A DNA stretch of 64,000 nucleotides from Ornithinicoccus halotolerans (GCF_009602535.1 NZ_WIQI01000003.1:1-64000); one strand, 5' to 3'. Shown: positions 31,604-41,268, counted from the first letter of the stretch. Notes: a model not told the origin generated them from the sequence alone. A program made the numbers and translations.

Positions 31604-32200
31604 TCAGCGCGCCCGGGCAGCCGCCTCCTCCGCTGCCTGCCGGAGCCGACCGACGTAGGCCTCCCACCAGGCGGCGTCGTGCTCGGGCACGTTGCTGACC
31701 CCCTCCCGCAGCCCCGCCTGGCCGTCGAGCTGCTCGCGCACGATGTCGGCATGCCCGGCGTGGCGGGCGGTCTCGGCCACGACGTGGACCAGCAGGGTGT
31801 GCAGCGTCGGCTCGTCACGCCCGGGGGGCCACCACGGCACGCGCCCGGTGTCGGTCAGCGCGCGGGCCGCTACCGTCTCGGCGGTGTGCGCCCAGGCCCG
31901 CCGGTAGAGCCCGACCACGTCCGCCCGCGTCTCCTCGGGCGTGGCCCACAGGTCCGTGTTGTCCTCCTCGGACACGCCGTCGGCCTCCCACGGCGGCGGG
32001 TCCGGCCAGCGCCGCCCGAAGCACTCCCCGAAGTAGCCCAGCTCCATCCACGCCAGGTGCTTGACCAGACCGAGCAGGTTGGTGCCGGTGGGAGTCACCG
32101 GCCAGCGCACCTCCCGCTCGCCCAGCCCCTCCAGCTTCCACAGCACGGCGTCGCGGTGCCCTTGCAGGTAGCGCAGCAGCACGTCCTTCGGCTGGTCCAT
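31604..32200 (-). CDS. DinB-family protein (DUF664)
   Basis: 198 residues. The four-helix DinB fold is suggested by NLLGLVKHLAWMELGYFGE with His48 and VVAETARHAGHADIVREQL with His147 and His150, the usual metal-binding histidines. In mycothiol-containing bacteria relatives act as thiol-dependent transferases or isomerases; the substrate here is unknown. It is convergent with the antiporter (four bases apart). Confidence 0.85.
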   Translation of the reverse strand: MDQPKDVLLRYLQGHRDAVLWKLEGLGEREVRWPVTPTGTNLLGLVKHLAWMELGYFGECFGRRWPDPPPWEADGVSEEDNTDLWATPEETRADVVGLYRRAWAHTAETVAARALTDTGRVPWWPPGRDEPTLHTLLVHVVAETARHAGHADIVREQLDGQAGLREGVSNVPEHDAAWWEAYVGRLRQAAEEAAARAR

Positions 32201-32380
32201 GCCGTCACGCTGCTGGTCCTGGCGACCCCCGTCAACTGGTTTCGGTGCGGGCGACCTCGTGGCCGGTGCCGGAGGGCCCGGCCCCGGAACCTGCGTCGAC
32301 TACGGTGGACACGCCGCGGCGGGGTCAACGCTGGCTGACGCCTGGCCCGGCAGCCGCGACAAGCAGGGCAGGAGGCTGTG

Positions 32381-32455
32381 ATGGGCGAACCGTTCCGGCG
32401 CGAGACGACGGCACTGCGGGGGGCGCTGGAGGGACCGGGCGCGGAGTCCGCGTGA
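32381..32455 (+). CDS. Possible 24-residue leader ORF upstream of the M23 gene
   Basis: ATG 32381 follows GGCAGGAGG, one of the best ribosome binding sites nearby. The ORF encodes MGEPFRRETTALRGALEGPG plus AESA and stops at TGA 32455, overlapping the next GTG start by four bases. The sequence matches no family I know. It could be a translational coupling peptide, or the site could serve a differently started M23 protein. Confidence 0.4.
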   Translation: MGEPFRRETTALRGALEGPGAESA

Positions 32456-33165
32456 GCCAGGTGGCCGTGCTGGACCTCCCGTTCACGGGTCGGTGGTCCG
32501 TGCAGAACAGCCCGGCGCGCCGGGTGCCCAGCCATGGCACCGACCGGCTGGGGACGCGCTACGCGATCGACTTCGTCGGGGTGGACGACGAGCACCGGAC
32601 CGCCCCGCTGCGCGACTGGCGGACCGTCCTCGCGACCGAGCCACCAGAGCGGTTCGTCGCCTTCGGCCGCCCCATCCTGGCTCCCACTTCCGGGACTGTC
32701 GTGGCGGTCCACGACGGAGAGGCTGACCACGCCGCGCGCCGGTCGCCGTTGGCACTGGTGCCCTACGCGCTCGGCCAGGCGGCCCGGCTCCGGCAGGGGC
32801 TGCACGCCATCACCGGCAACTACGTGACCGTCACCCACGGTGACACCGGCACCGTCGTCACCCTCGTCCACCTGCGGTCCGGGAGCCTGCGCGTCGGGGT
32901 GGGGGACGAGGTGTCCGCCGGCCAGCAGCTCGCCGAGTGCGGCAACTCCGGGAACTCGACGCAACCCCACGTGCACGTCCAGGTCACCGACAGCGTGGAC
33001 TGGGCCGTGAGCCACGGTGTCCCGCTGCGGTTCCGCCACTACCGGGAGCTGCCCCCCGGCGCTGACCGGTTCCAGGACGTCGAGACCGGCGTCCCAGCCG
33101 AGGCGGCCGTCGTCGAGCCACGACTGGACCGTGGACCGGCGGGCGGCGACCCGGTCAGACGTTGA
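32452..33165 (+). CDS. M23-family peptidase (LytM/Peptidase_M23), no signal peptide
   Basis: 237 residues. The M23 zinc motif is present: His28 and Asp40 in SHGTDRLGTRYAID, and His173/His175 in QPHVHVQV, with TLVHLRSGSL between. Classical members cut peptidoglycan cross-bridges outside the cell, but this protein starts directly with the barrel and has no signal peptide or membrane helix. GTG 32452 overlaps a 24-codon ORF. The 3' end overlaps convergent ychF by 11 bases. Confidence 0.82.
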   Translation: MSQVAVLDLPFTGRWSVQNSPARRVPSHGTDRLGTRYAIDFVGVDDEHRTAPLRDWRTVLATEPPERFVAFGRPILAPTSGTVVAVHDGEADHAARRSPLALVPYALGQAARLRQGLHAITGNYVTVTHGDTGTVVTLVHLRSGSLRVGVGDEVSAGQQLAECGNSGNSTQPHVHVQVTDSVDWAVSHGVPLRFRHYRELPPGADRFQDVETGVPAEAAVVEPRLDRGPAGGDPVRR

Positions 33166-34240
33166 AGCGGAACTCCACCACGTCCCCGTCCTGCATGACG
33201 TAGTCCTTGCCCTCGATCCGCACCTTGCCAGCAGCGCGGGCCTCGGCCATCGAGCCGAGCGCCGCCAGCTCCTCGAAGGAGATCACCTCGGCCTTGATGA
33301 AGCCACGCTGGAAGTCGGTGTGGATGACACCGGCTGCCTGCGGGGCGGTCCACCCCGTGCGGATCGTCCACGCGCGGGACTCCTTGGGTCCCGCCGTCAG
33401 GAAGGTCTGCAGCCCGAGGGTGTGGAAGCCCACGCGCGCGAGCTGATCGAGCCCGGGCTCGGTGACACCGACCGACGCGAGCAGCTCGGCGGCCTCCCCG
33501 GCCTCGAGCTCGGCCAGGTCCGACTCCAGCTTGGCGTTGAGGTAGATGGCCTCGGCCGGCGCGACCAGCTCGGCGAGCTCGGCGTGCAGCCCCTCGTCGG
33601 TGAGCCCGTCCTCGTCCAGGTTGAAGACGTAGAGGAACGGCTTGGTGGTCAGCAGGCCCAGCTGCCGGGCGATGCCACGGTCCACCCCCGCGGCCGCACC
33701 GGCCGCGTACAGGGTGTCGCCGGCCTCGAGCACCCGCTGCGCCGACAGCGCGGTGTCGAGCACCTCGCGGTCGGTCTTCTTGCCCTTGACCTCCTTCTCG
33801 ATCCGCGGCACGGCGGCCTCGAGGGTCTGCAGGTCGGCGAGGATGAGCTCGGTGTTGATGGTCTCGATGTCGTCCTTGGGGCTGACCTGCCCCTCGACGT
33901 GCACCACGTCGTCGTCCTGGAAGGCACGCACCACCTGGCAGATGGCGTCCGCCTCGCGGATGTTCGCCAGGAACTTGTTGCCCAGTCCCTCCCCCTCGGA
34001 GGCGCCGCGCACGATACCGGCGATGTCGACGAAGCTGACCGGAGCCGGCAGGGTGCGGGCGCTGCCGAAGATCTCGGCCAGCCGGTCCAGCCGGGAGTCC
34101 TTCAGCGGCACCACCCCGATGTTGGGCTCGATCGTGGCGAACGGGTAGTTCGCCGCCAGGGCGGTGTTCTTGGTCAGTGCGTTGAAGAGGGTGGACTTGC
34201 CGACGTTGGGCAGTCCGACGATTCCGATGGTGAGGGCCAC
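33155..34240 (-). CDS. ychF: Ribosome-binding ATPase YchF
   Basis: 361 residues. An Obg-family P-loop protein that prefers ATP. It has G1 VGLPNVGKSTLFNALTK, the switch region FVDIAGIVRGASEGEGLGNK, the NLDE motif replacing NKxD, and a C-terminal TGS domain (LQTFLTAGPKESRAWTIRTG). It is implicated in translation and oxidative-stress control. M. tuberculosis has it (Rv1112) close to ispH and xseA, as here. Confidence 0.96.
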   Translation of the reverse strand: MALTIGIVGLPNVGKSTLFNALTKNTALAANYPFATIEPNIGVVPLKDSRLDRLAEIFGSARTLPAPVSFVDIAGIVRGASEGEGLGNKFLANIREADAICQVVRAFQDDDVVHVEGQVSPKDDIETINTELILADLQTLEAAVPRIEKEVKGKKTDREVLDTALSAQRVLEAGDTLYAAGAAAGVDRGIARQLGLLTTKPFLYVFNLDEDGLTDEGLHAELAELVAPAEAIYLNAKLESDLAELEAGEAAELLASVGVTEPGLDQLARVGFHTLGLQTFLTAGPKESRAWTIRTGWTAPQAAGVIHTDFQRGFIKAEVISFEELAALGSMAEARAAGKVRIEGKDYVMQDGDVVEFRFNV

Positions 34241-34347
34241 GGGGACGACAGTCTAGTCGCCGCTCCCGGCGGGGCCCGCCATGCGGTCCCGGCGATGGTC
34301 GTCTTAGATGGCGGGGTCGACCACGGACCACGATCGAGGGGACGCTG

Positions 34348-35382
34348 TTGCCTGCGCTGGAGACGATGGCACTGGGGCCGGCCACGGTGGTGTTCGCCCT
34401 GTGCGCCGCCGTCATCGGCGTCGTCGGGACCCGGCTGGCCCGCGTGGTGGACGCGCTCGCGGACCGCACCGGCATCGGGGAGGCGGTCGCCGGCGCGGTG
34501 CTGCTGGGGCTGGCCACCTCGCTGAGCGGCAGCGTGCTCTCGGTGTCGGCCGCCTGGTCCGGCAACGCCGAGCTGGCGCTCAGCAACGCGGTGGGCGGCA
34601 TCGCCGTCCAGACGCTCTTCCTCGCGGTCGCCGACGTGACCTACCGGCGCGCCAACCTGGAGCACGCCGCGGCGTCGCTGGGCAACATGATGCAGGCCGC
34701 ACTGCTGGTGTCCCAGATGTCGCTGCTGATGATCGCCTTCGTCATGCCCGAGTGGACCATCGCTCACGTCCACGTCGTGACGCCGGCGCTGCTCGGCTCC
34801 TACGTGTACAGCGTGCGGCTGGTGCGCACCACGCAGAGCAGGCCGATGTGGGCGCCCTCCCGGACGGCCGAGACCAAGCAGGACGTCCCCGAGGAGGAGA
34901 ACGCCACCCTGTCGCTCCGCCGGCTGCTGGGCAGCTTCGCGGTGCTCGCGGTGACCATCGCGCTGGCCGGCTGGACCCTGGAGAAGAGCGCGACGGTGAT
35001 CGCCGAGGACACCGGGATGGGCCACGCCGTGGTGGGCAGCCTCTTCACCGCGACGGCCACCTCGCTGCCGGAGCTCGTGACGACGCTCTCCGCGGTGCGC
35101 AGCGGGGCGCTGACCCTCGCGGTGGCCGGCATCATCGGCGGCAACGCCTTCGACACCCTCTTCGCCGCCTTCTCCGACATCGCCTACCGGGAGGGGTCGG
35201 TGTACCACGCCGTCTCCAGCCCGGTGGTCTTCTGGACCGCCCTCGGCACGCTGATGACCGGCTTCCTGCTCATGGGCCTCATCCGCCGCGAGGAGCGGGG
35301 GCCAGGTCGCATCGGCTTCGAGAGCGTCGCCCTGTTCGGGTTCTACGCCCTGGGCGTGGTCGTGGTCCTCACCGCCGGCTGA
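34348..35382 (+). CDS. CaCA-like cation exchanger
   Basis: About 344 residues with ten predicted helices in two inverted halves. The second alpha repeat (GHAVVGSLFTATATSLPELV, then GGNAFDTLFAAFSD) keeps the SLPE motif of Na+/Ca2+ exchangers. The first (GEAVAGAVLLGLATSLSGSV) has Ser-Gly-Ser in place of PE, so one ion ligand is missing. TTG 34348 follows GAGGGG; ATG 34366 is an alternative. The transported ion is not known. Confidence 0.78.
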   Translation: MPALETMALGPATVVFALCAAVIGVVGTRLARVVDALADRTGIGEAVAGAVLLGLATSLSGSVLSVSAAWSGNAELALSNAVGGIAVQTLFLAVADVTYRRANLEHAAASLGNMMQAALLVSQMSLLMIAFVMPEWTIAHVHVVTPALLGSYVYSVRLVRTTQSRPMWAPSRTAETKQDVPEEENATLSLRRLLGSFAVLAVTIALAGWTLEKSATVIAEDTGMGHAVVGSLFTATATSLPELVTTLSAVRSGALTLAVAGIIGGNAFDTLFAAFSDIAYREGSVYHAVSSPVVFWTALGTLMTGFLLMGLIRREERGPGRIGFESVALFGFYALGVVVVLTAG

Positions 35383-35418
35383 GCGGACCTGTCGGTGGGA
35401 ACTGGCACGGTGGTCGCC

Positions 35419-36606
35419 ATGGAGACGTGGATGCTGCTGCTGGGCCTCGCCGCCGGCGGGGTGCTGGGCTGGCTGCTCTGCCGCTGGGGGTATGCGGCTC
35501 GCTCGGCCGCGCTGGTGACCGAGCGTGACCTGCTGCGCGAGCGGGTGGTGGACCTGGAGGCCGCGGTGGGCGACGACGCGCAGACCGCCGCGGCGCTCGC
35601 GCCACTGCGGGAGGCGCTGACCCGGGTCGAGCAGCAGGTCGGCACCCTGGAGCGGGACCGCACCCGGCAGTTCGCCGCCCTGGAGGCCACCATGGGTCAT
35701 GTCCAGGCGGCGACGTCGGACCTGGGCAGGCAGACCCGGTCCCTGGCCGGCTCGCTGAACTCCTCCTCGGTGCGCGGGGCGTGGGGCGAGGTGCAGCTGC
35801 GCCGGGTGCTGGAGCACGCCGGGCTTCTGGGCCGGTGTGACTTCGACGAGCAGGTCGCCGCCACGGCGCGGCACGGCAACCGGGTGCGGCCCGACGTGGT
35901 CGTGTCCCTCCCAGGCGGCAAGCACCTCGTCGTGGACGCCAAGGCGCCGATGCGGGCCTTCCTCGACGCCCAGGCCGACGGGACCGACGGTGCGGCCCGC
36001 GAGCGGCTGCTGGACGAGCACGCGGCCGCGCTGCGCTCGCACGTGTCCGCGCTGGCCGCCAAGGAGTACTGGACCGCCTTCGCGTCCGCACCCGAGATGG
36101 TGGTGTGCTTCGTGCCGACCGAGGCCATGCTGTCGGTGGCGCTGGCCCGCGACCCGGGGCTGCACGAGGAGGCCATGGCCAAGCGGGTGGTGCTCGTGGG
36201 GCCGGGTGCCCTGCTGGCGCTGCTGCGCACGGTGGCGTTCACGTGGCAGCAGGACGCCCTGACCGACCATGCCCGGGAGCTGATGGAGCTGGGCAAGGAG
36301 CTGTACGGCCGGCTCGCCACGCTCGGCGGCCACGCCGTCTCGATGGGCCGGGCGCTGCAGCGCTCGGTGGAGTCCTACAACCAGCTGGTCGGGGCGCTGG
36401 AGTCCCGGGTGCTGGTGACGGCGCGCCGGATGCAGGACCTGGACCTGGTCGCGGACCGGCTGGATCCGGTGTCGCCGGTCCACGCGGCGCCCCGGCCGCT
36501 CACCGCCGTGGAGCTGCTGGAGGCGGTCGCCGAGGACACCCGCCCGGAGCTGCAGTTGAGCGACCCTCCCGGGACCGCTCGCCGGGGTGGCGAGCAGGCC
36601 GGGTGA
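35419..36606 (+). CDS. rmuC: DNA recombination protein RmuC
   Basis: 395 residues. An N-terminal membrane helix (METWMLLLGLAAGGVLGWLL) precedes a coiled coil (about 30-110). The RmuC domain follows: SSSVRGAWGEVQLRRVLEHA, KHLVVDAKAPMRAFLDA, FVPTEAMLSVAL. It is a predicted nuclease-like protein that limits DNA inversions. ATG 35419 is preferred over the upstream start at 35395 because CACGGT lies seven bases before it and the helix begins there. Confidence 0.92.
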   Translation: METWMLLLGLAAGGVLGWLLCRWGYAARSAALVTERDLLRERVVDLEAAVGDDAQTAAALAPLREALTRVEQQVGTLERDRTRQFAALEATMGHVQAATSDLGRQTRSLAGSLNSSSVRGAWGEVQLRRVLEHAGLLGRCDFDEQVAATARHGNRVRPDVVVSLPGGKHLVVDAKAPMRAFLDAQADGTDGAARERLLDEHAAALRSHVSALAAKEYWTAFASAPEMVVCFVPTEAMLSVALARDPGLHEEAMAKRVVLVGPGALLALLRTVAFTWQQDALTDHARELMELGKELYGRLATLGGHAVSMGRALQRSVESYNQLVGALESRVLVTARRMQDLDLVADRLDPVSPVHAAPRPLTAVELLEAVAEDTRPELQLSDPPGTARRGGEQAG

Positions 36607-36627
36607 GCCGAGCCGCGACCGGCGGAG

Positions 36628-37674
36628 TCAGTGCCGCGCGCCGGCGTCGTGGCGGAACCTTGCGTCCTGACCGTCCCGCTTCTTCAGGTCCCGTCGGATC
36701 TCGTTCGGCAGCGCGAACAGCAGCGACTCCTCGGCCGCGACCACCGGCTCGACGTCCTCGAAGCCCTGCGTGGCCAACCAGTCCAGCACGTCGCGCACCA
36801 GGATCTCGGGCACGCTGGCGCCGCTGGTGACACCGACGGTGCGCACGCCCGCCAGCCACGTCGGGTCGATCTCCTCGGCGTAGTCGATGAGGTGGCCGTC
36901 GCGAGCCCCGTGCTCCAGCGCCACCTCGACCAGCCGTACCGAGTTGGAGGAGTTGCGCGACCCGACGACCAGCATCAGGTCACAGTCCGCGGCCATCTGC
37001 TTGACGGCCACCTGCCGGTTCTGGGTGGCGTAGCAGATGTCGTCGCTCGGCGGGTCCTGCAGCTTGGGGAACCGCTCGCGCAGCCGCCGCACCGTCTCCA
37101 TCGTCTCGTCCACCGACAGCGTGGTCTGCGAGAGCCACACGACCCGCTCGGGGTCGCGGACCTCCACCTGCTCGGCCTCCTCCGGGCTCTGCACGAGGGT
37201 GATGTGCTCGGGCGCCTCGCCAGAGGTCCCCTCGACCTCCTCGTGACCGGCGTGCCCGATCAGCAGGATGTCGTGGTCCTCCTTCGCGAACCGGGTCGCC
37301 TCCCGGTGCACCTTGGTGACCAGGGGGCAGGTGGCGTCGATGGTGGTCAGGTTGAGCGCGCTGGCCTCCTGGTGCACCTGCGGGGAGACCCCGTGCGCGG
37401 AGAAGATGACGGTCTGGCCCTCGGGCACCTGGTCGGTCTCGTCCACGAAGACGGCACCCCGCCTCTCCAGCGTCGCCACCACGTGCTTGTTGTGCACGAT
37501 CTGCTTGCGGACGTAGATCGGCGGCCCGTACAGCTCCAGCGCCTTCTCGACGGTCACGACAGCACGGTCGACACCGGCGCAGTAGCCGCGTGGCGCGGCG
37601 AGCAGCACGCGCTTGCCGCCCGCCGGGTCGTCGGCGGGCGTGGCCACGGTCACCTGCTGGCTGGGGGAAGTCAC
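36628..37674 (-). CDS. ispH: 4-hydroxy-3-methylbut-2-enyl diphosphate reductase
   Basis: 348 residues. The last MEP-pathway enzyme, reducing HMBPP to IPP and DMAPP with a 4Fe-4S cluster. Cluster cysteines are Cys32 (RGYCAGV), Cys116 (DATCPLV) and Cys214 (CYATQNR); the catalytic stretch is [16 protein letters not shown] 37674 is chosen over ATG 37683 because TACCAT lies seven bases upstream and overlaps the ATG itself. It is divergent from the DUF885 gene. Confidence 0.96.
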   Translation of the reverse strand: MTSPSQQVTVATPADDPAGGKRVLLAAPRGYCAGVDRAVVTVEKALELYGPPIYVRKQIVHNKHVVATLERRGAVFVDETDQVPEGQTVIFSAHGVSPQVHQEASALNLTTIDATCPLVTKVHREATRFAKEDHDILLIGHAGHEEVEGTSGEAPEHITLVQSPEEAEQVEVRDPERVVWLSQTTLSVDETMETVRRLRERFPKLQDPPSDDICYATQNRQVAVKQMAADCDLMLVVGSRNSSNSVRLVEVALEHGARDGHLIDYAEEIDPTWLAGVRTVGVTSGASVPEILVRDVLDWLATQGFEDVEPVVAAEESLLFALPNEIRRDLKKRDGQDARFRHDAGARH

Positions 37675-37681
37675 GCCCTCC

Positions 37682-37687
37682 ATGGTA
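37682..37687 (-). promoter_or_regulatory. -10 element for leaderless ispH mRNA
   Basis: TACCAT on the minus strand, seven bases before GTG 37674. If correct, the nearby ATG 37683 is promoter sequence and not a start codon. Confidence 0.45.
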
Positions 37688-37791
37688 GGCGCCCGAGCGC
37701 GCCGACCCCAGCCGGTCACGGGGCCCGGCGACAGCTGCTGCGGGTCGAGCGCCGACGCGCAACGACGGAACCAGCCTGCCAGGATGCGGGC

Positions 37792-39471
37792 ATGAGCGCT
37801 GTCACGACGCCCCGCCAGCTGGCGGACCGCTTTGTCAACGATCTGGCCGACCTGGACCCGCAGGTGGCGACCGGGCTGGGGCTGCGGCCGCACGACGACC
37901 GGGTGCCGGACCTCTCCCCGGCCGGGCACCGGGCCCGGGCCGACCTGGCCCGCGGCGTGCTCACCGAGCTGGACCGCCTCGAGAGCGAGGCCGGGCCGCA
38001 GGGATGGGACGAGCAGGAGCAGCGGTGCGCCACCCTGCTCCGGGAGCGGCTGGGGGTGGAGCTGGAGGCCCACGAGGCCGGCGAGCAGCTGCGGGCGGTG
38101 CGCAACCTGTTCGCCCCGCCGCAGGCGGTCCGGCAGATGTTCGCGATGATGCCCACGAGCACCGACGAGGACTGGGCCTGCGTGGGTCGGCGGATGGCCC
38201 GGGTGCCGGAGGCCTTCCGCTCCTACGTCGAGTCACTGGAGGAGGGCCGGCGCCGCGGTCTGCTCGCCGCGCCGCGGCAGGTCACCACGCTCGCCGACCA
38301 GCTGGCCGAGTGGGTGGACTCCGGCTGGTTCCGCGACTTCGTCGGCGGCGGCCCCGCTGAGCGGCTGCCCGAGCTGAACCGCGCAGCCGACGCGGCGACC
38401 GAGGGCACCGCGGAGCTGCGGGACTACCTCCGCCAGGCCTACCTGCCCGCCACCGAGGGCACCCCCGACGCGGTCGGCGAGGAGCGCTACCGGCTGGGGG
38501 TGCGCCGCTGGACGGGCGCCGACCTGGACCCCCGGGAGACCTATGCCTGGGGCTGGCAGGAGGTGCTCCGCATCGGCGCCGAGATGCGCGAGCTGGCCGA
38601 GCAGATCCTGCCCGGGTCGACGCCGGTGGCAGCGATGCGGCACCTGGACCAGCACGGCCGGGCGGTCGAGGGCGTCGACGAGGTCCGGCTGTGGCTGCAG
38701 TCGATGATGGACAAGGCCATTGCCGAGCTGGACGGCACCCACTTCGACATTGCCGAGCCGCTGCGGACCGTGGAGGCGATGATCGCCCCGTCCGGCAGCG
38801 CCGCCGCGCCGTACTACACGCGGCCGTCGGTGGACTTCTCCCGTCCCGGTCGCACCTGGCTGCCGACGCTGGGACGCACCCGGTTCCCGGTCTACGACCT
38901 GGTCAGCACCTGGTACCACGAGGGCGTCCCGGGCCACCACCTGCAGCTGGCGCAGTGGGTCTACGTCGCGCCGCAGCTGTCCATCTACCAGGCCACCCTC
39001 GGCTCCTCCAGCGGCGCGACCGAGGGCTGGGCGCTGTATGCCGAACGGCTGATGGACGAGCTGGGCTACCTGGACGCCGAGGAGCGGATGGGCTACCTGG
39101 ACTGCCAGATGATGCGCGCGGTGCGGGTGGTCGTCGACATCGGCATGCACCTGGGGCTGCCGGTGCCGGAGGACTCGCCGATCGGGGCGGGCCAGGTGTG
39201 GACGCCCGAGCTGGCCGAGCAGTTCTTCGCCGCCCACTCCGGCCGCTCGGCCGACTTCATCGCCTCCGAGATCGTGCGTTACCTGGGCTGGCCCGGGCAG
39301 GCGATCAGCTACAAGGTGGGCGAGCGCACCTGGCTGGAGGGCCGGGAGGCCGCGCGCCGGGCACACCAGGAGCGTGGGGTGGGCTTCGACCTCAAGGACT
39401 GGCACATGAAGGCGCTCTCCCTCGGCGCCCTCGGCCTGGACGACCTGCGAGCCGAGCTGGCGCGACTCTGA
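37792..39471 (+). CDS. DUF885 family protein, putative metallopeptidase
   Basis: 559 residues, the usual length of DUF885. The zinc-binding-like motif [14 protein letters not shown] is followed by [20 protein letters not shown], which carries the downstream Glu. No signal peptide is seen, so it is probably cytoplasmic. ATG 37792 has CAGGAT six bases upstream. Biochemical function is not established for most members. Confidence 0.88.
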   Translation: MSAVTTPRQLADRFVNDLADLDPQVATGLGLRPHDDRVPDLSPAGHRARADLARGVLTELDRLESEAGPQGWDEQEQRCATLLRERLGVELEAHEAGEQLRAVRNLFAPPQAVRQMFAMMPTSTDEDWACVGRRMARVPEAFRSYVESLEEGRRRGLLAAPRQVTTLADQLAEWVDSGWFRDFVGGGPAERLPELNRAADAATEGTAELRDYLRQAYLPATEGTPDAVGEERYRLGVRRWTGADLDPRETYAWGWQEVLRIGAEMRELAEQILPGSTPVAAMRHLDQHGRAVEGVDEVRLWLQSMMDKAIAELDGTHFDIAEPLRTVEAMIAPSGSAAAPYYTRPSVDFSRPGRTWLPTLGRTRFPVYDLVSTWYHEGVPGHHLQLAQWVYVAPQLSIYQATLGSSSGATEGWALYAERLMDELGYLDAEERMGYLDCQMMRAVRVVVDIGMHLGLPVPEDSPIGAGQVWTPELAEQFFAAHSGRSADFIASEIVRYLGWPGQAISYKVGERTWLEGREAARRAHQERGVGFDLKDWHMKALSLGALGLDDLRAELARL

Positions 39472-39522
39472 GCCGTCCTGGCTGCGGTGGCGGCCTCCGG
39501 GCCAGGCCGCGAGCATGACGGG

Positions 39523-40509
39523 ATGACACGGTTCGGCTACACCCTCTTCACCGAGCAGAGCGGCCCTCGGGACCTGGTGCGCCACGCCAGTGCGGCCGAG
39601 CGGGCGGGGTTCGACTTCGAGGTGGCCAGCGACCACTACTTCCCGTGGCTGTCGGCCCAGGGCCACGCTCCCTACGTGTGGAGCGTCCTGGGGGCCGTCG
39701 CCCAGGTGACCGAGCGGGTCGACCTGGCCACCTTCGTCACCTGCCCGATCCTGCGCTACCACCCCGCCGTCGTCGCGCAGAAGGCGGCGACGATGCAGCT
39801 GCTCGCGCAGGGGCGGTTCCTGCTGGGGCTGGGCGCGGGCGAGAACCTCAACGAGCACGTCGTCGGGGTCGGCTGGCCCTCGGTCGACGTCCGGCACGCC
39901 ATGCTCGAGGAGGCGGTGCACATCATCCGGGAGCTGCACACCGGCGAGCTGGTCACCTGGGAGGGTGACCACTTCCGGGTCGACTCCGCGCGGGTGTGGG
40001 ACCTGCCCGCTGACGGCGTCCCCCTCGGGATCGCCGTCAGCGGTGACCGGTCGGTCGAACGGTTCGCGCCGCTGTCCGACCACCTCATCGCCACCGAGCC
40101 GGACGCCGGGCTCGTCGCCTCGTGGACGGAGGCGCGTGGCGGCCGTGGTCCCGGAGGGAGCACCCGGGCCATCGGCCAGATCCCGATCTGCTGGGACCCG
40201 GACGCCGAGCGGGCGCGGCAGCGGGCTCACCAGCAGTTCCGGTGGTTCGCCGGCGGGTGGCGGGTCAACGCGGACCTGCCGAGCACGCGCGGCTTCGCCG
40301 GCGCCACCCAGTTCGTCCGGCCCGAGGACGTCGCGGCCACGATCCCCTGCGGTCCCGACCTCGATGCCATCGTGGAGTCGGTGCGGCCGTTCTGGGAGGC
40401 CGGCTACACCGATGTGGCGCTGGTGCAGGTCGGCGACGAGCGGGTCGACCAGTTCCTCGAGGAGGTCGCCCCCGAGCTGCTCTCCAGGCTCCGGGCGGCC
40501 GCCGGCTAG
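39523..40509 (+). CDS. F420-type LLM oxidoreductase (TIGR03557-like)
   Basis: 328 residues. Luciferase-like fold related to F420-dependent glucose-6-phosphate dehydrogenase: FGYTLFTEQSGPRDLVRHA, EVASDHYFPWLSAQGHAPYV, GRFLLGLGAGENLNEHVVG. The substrate is unknown. Its TAG stop and the TAG stop of the convergent hydrolase share the four bases CTAG at 40506-40509. Confidence 0.88.
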   Translation: MTRFGYTLFTEQSGPRDLVRHASAAERAGFDFEVASDHYFPWLSAQGHAPYVWSVLGAVAQVTERVDLATFVTCPILRYHPAVVAQKAATMQLLAQGRFLLGLGAGENLNEHVVGVGWPSVDVRHAMLEEAVHIIRELHTGELVTWEGDHFRVDSARVWDLPADGVPLGIAVSGDRSVERFAPLSDHLIATEPDAGLVASWTEARGGRGPGGSTRAIGQIPICWDPDAERARQRAHQQFRWFAGGWRVNADLPSTRGFAGATQFVRPEDVAATIPCGPDLDAIVESVRPFWEAGYTDVALVQVGDERVDQFLEEVAPELLSRLRAAAG

Positions 40510-41249
40510 CCAGCCGTGCCCGGGGGCGGCTGCCGTCCGGCGCCCAGCCGCGCCAGCTCCTCCCGAAGCACGCCCGCCAGCTGCTCCCGGTGCGTCAGCG
40601 GCAGCAGGTGGGTGGCGCGCGGCACCGTCACGACCCGGACCTGCCGGCCGGCCCTGGCGTAGTGGCGCGCGTGCAGCCGCATCTGGTCGAGCTGGCCGTT
40701 GACCAGCACCACCGGGCAGTCGAGGCCGGCGAGCAGGGCGGGCCGGCACTCCTCCATCACCAGCTGCCAGGCCGCGCCGGTGGCGGCGTAGGCCTCCCCG
40801 CCCGGCAGCGCCGCCGCGGCCTCACCGCGCGCCCCCAGCCAGCGCATCACCGCGTTGACGCCTCGCGCCATCCGCTCCGGCCCCACCCGCGGGACGAGCG
40901 CCGCGAACCACCGGTACAGCGCCGCGCCCGGGCCGGTCGGGACCGCCGAGGCACCCACCAGCACCAGCGCGGCGAGCCGCTGCGGGTGCCGCGCGGCCCA
41001 CAGCATCGCCAGGTAGCCGCCCAGGGAGTGCCCGACCAGCACCACCGGCTGACCGCGAGGAGCGGCGGCGACGGCAGCGTCGACGGTCGCCAGCGCGGAC
41101 GTCCGCGTGAACTCCTCACCGGTGCGGGCCCCGTGCCCGGGCAGGTCCGGGGCCACCACCTCCGCCGCTGGCAGCAGCCGGTCGTACCCGGCCCACTGCG
41201 CCCGGGTCATCCGGGTGCCGTGCAGCAGCACCACCCGCGGCCGGCCCAT
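40506..41249 (-). CDS. Alpha/beta hydrolase
   Basis: 247 residues. Oxyanion segment VVLLHGTRMTRAQW, nucleophile elbow VLVGHSLGGYLAML, and late His in RATHLLPLTHREQL. Substrate unknown. ATG 41249 has both an AGGAG site and TACCTT seven bases upstream; that hexamer overlaps the opposite-strand -10 of xseA. The two start codons are separated by only 19 bases. Confidence 0.85.
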   Translation of the reverse strand: MGRPRVVLLHGTRMTRAQWAGYDRLLPAAEVVAPDLPGHGARTGEEFTRTSALATVDAAVAAAPRGQPVVLVGHSLGGYLAMLWAARHPQRLAALVLVGASAVPTGPGAALYRWFAALVPRVGPERMARGVNAVMRWLGARGEAAAALPGGEAYAATGAAWQLVMEECRPALLAGLDCPVVLVNGQLDQMRLHARHYARAGRQVRVVTVPRATHLLPLTHREQLAGVLREELARLGAGRQPPPGTAG

Positions 41250-41255
41250 GGCTCC

Positions 41256-41262
41256 TAAGGTA
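41256..41262. promoter_or_regulatory. Overlapping divergent -10 elements (xseA / hydrolase)
   Basis: On the plus strand TAAGGT (41256-41261) lies seven bases before xseA GTG 41269. On the minus strand TACCTT (41262-41257) lies seven bases before the hydrolase ATG 41249. The hexamers share five base pairs, so two polymerases could not open both at once. Confidence 0.5.
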
Positions 41263-41268
41263 GGCGGC

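Noticed and set aside
34100-34601. Minus-strand frame continuing ychF upstream into the exchanger gene
   Set aside because: The upstream part is a shadow of the divergent exchanger; YchF homology starts at GTG 34240.
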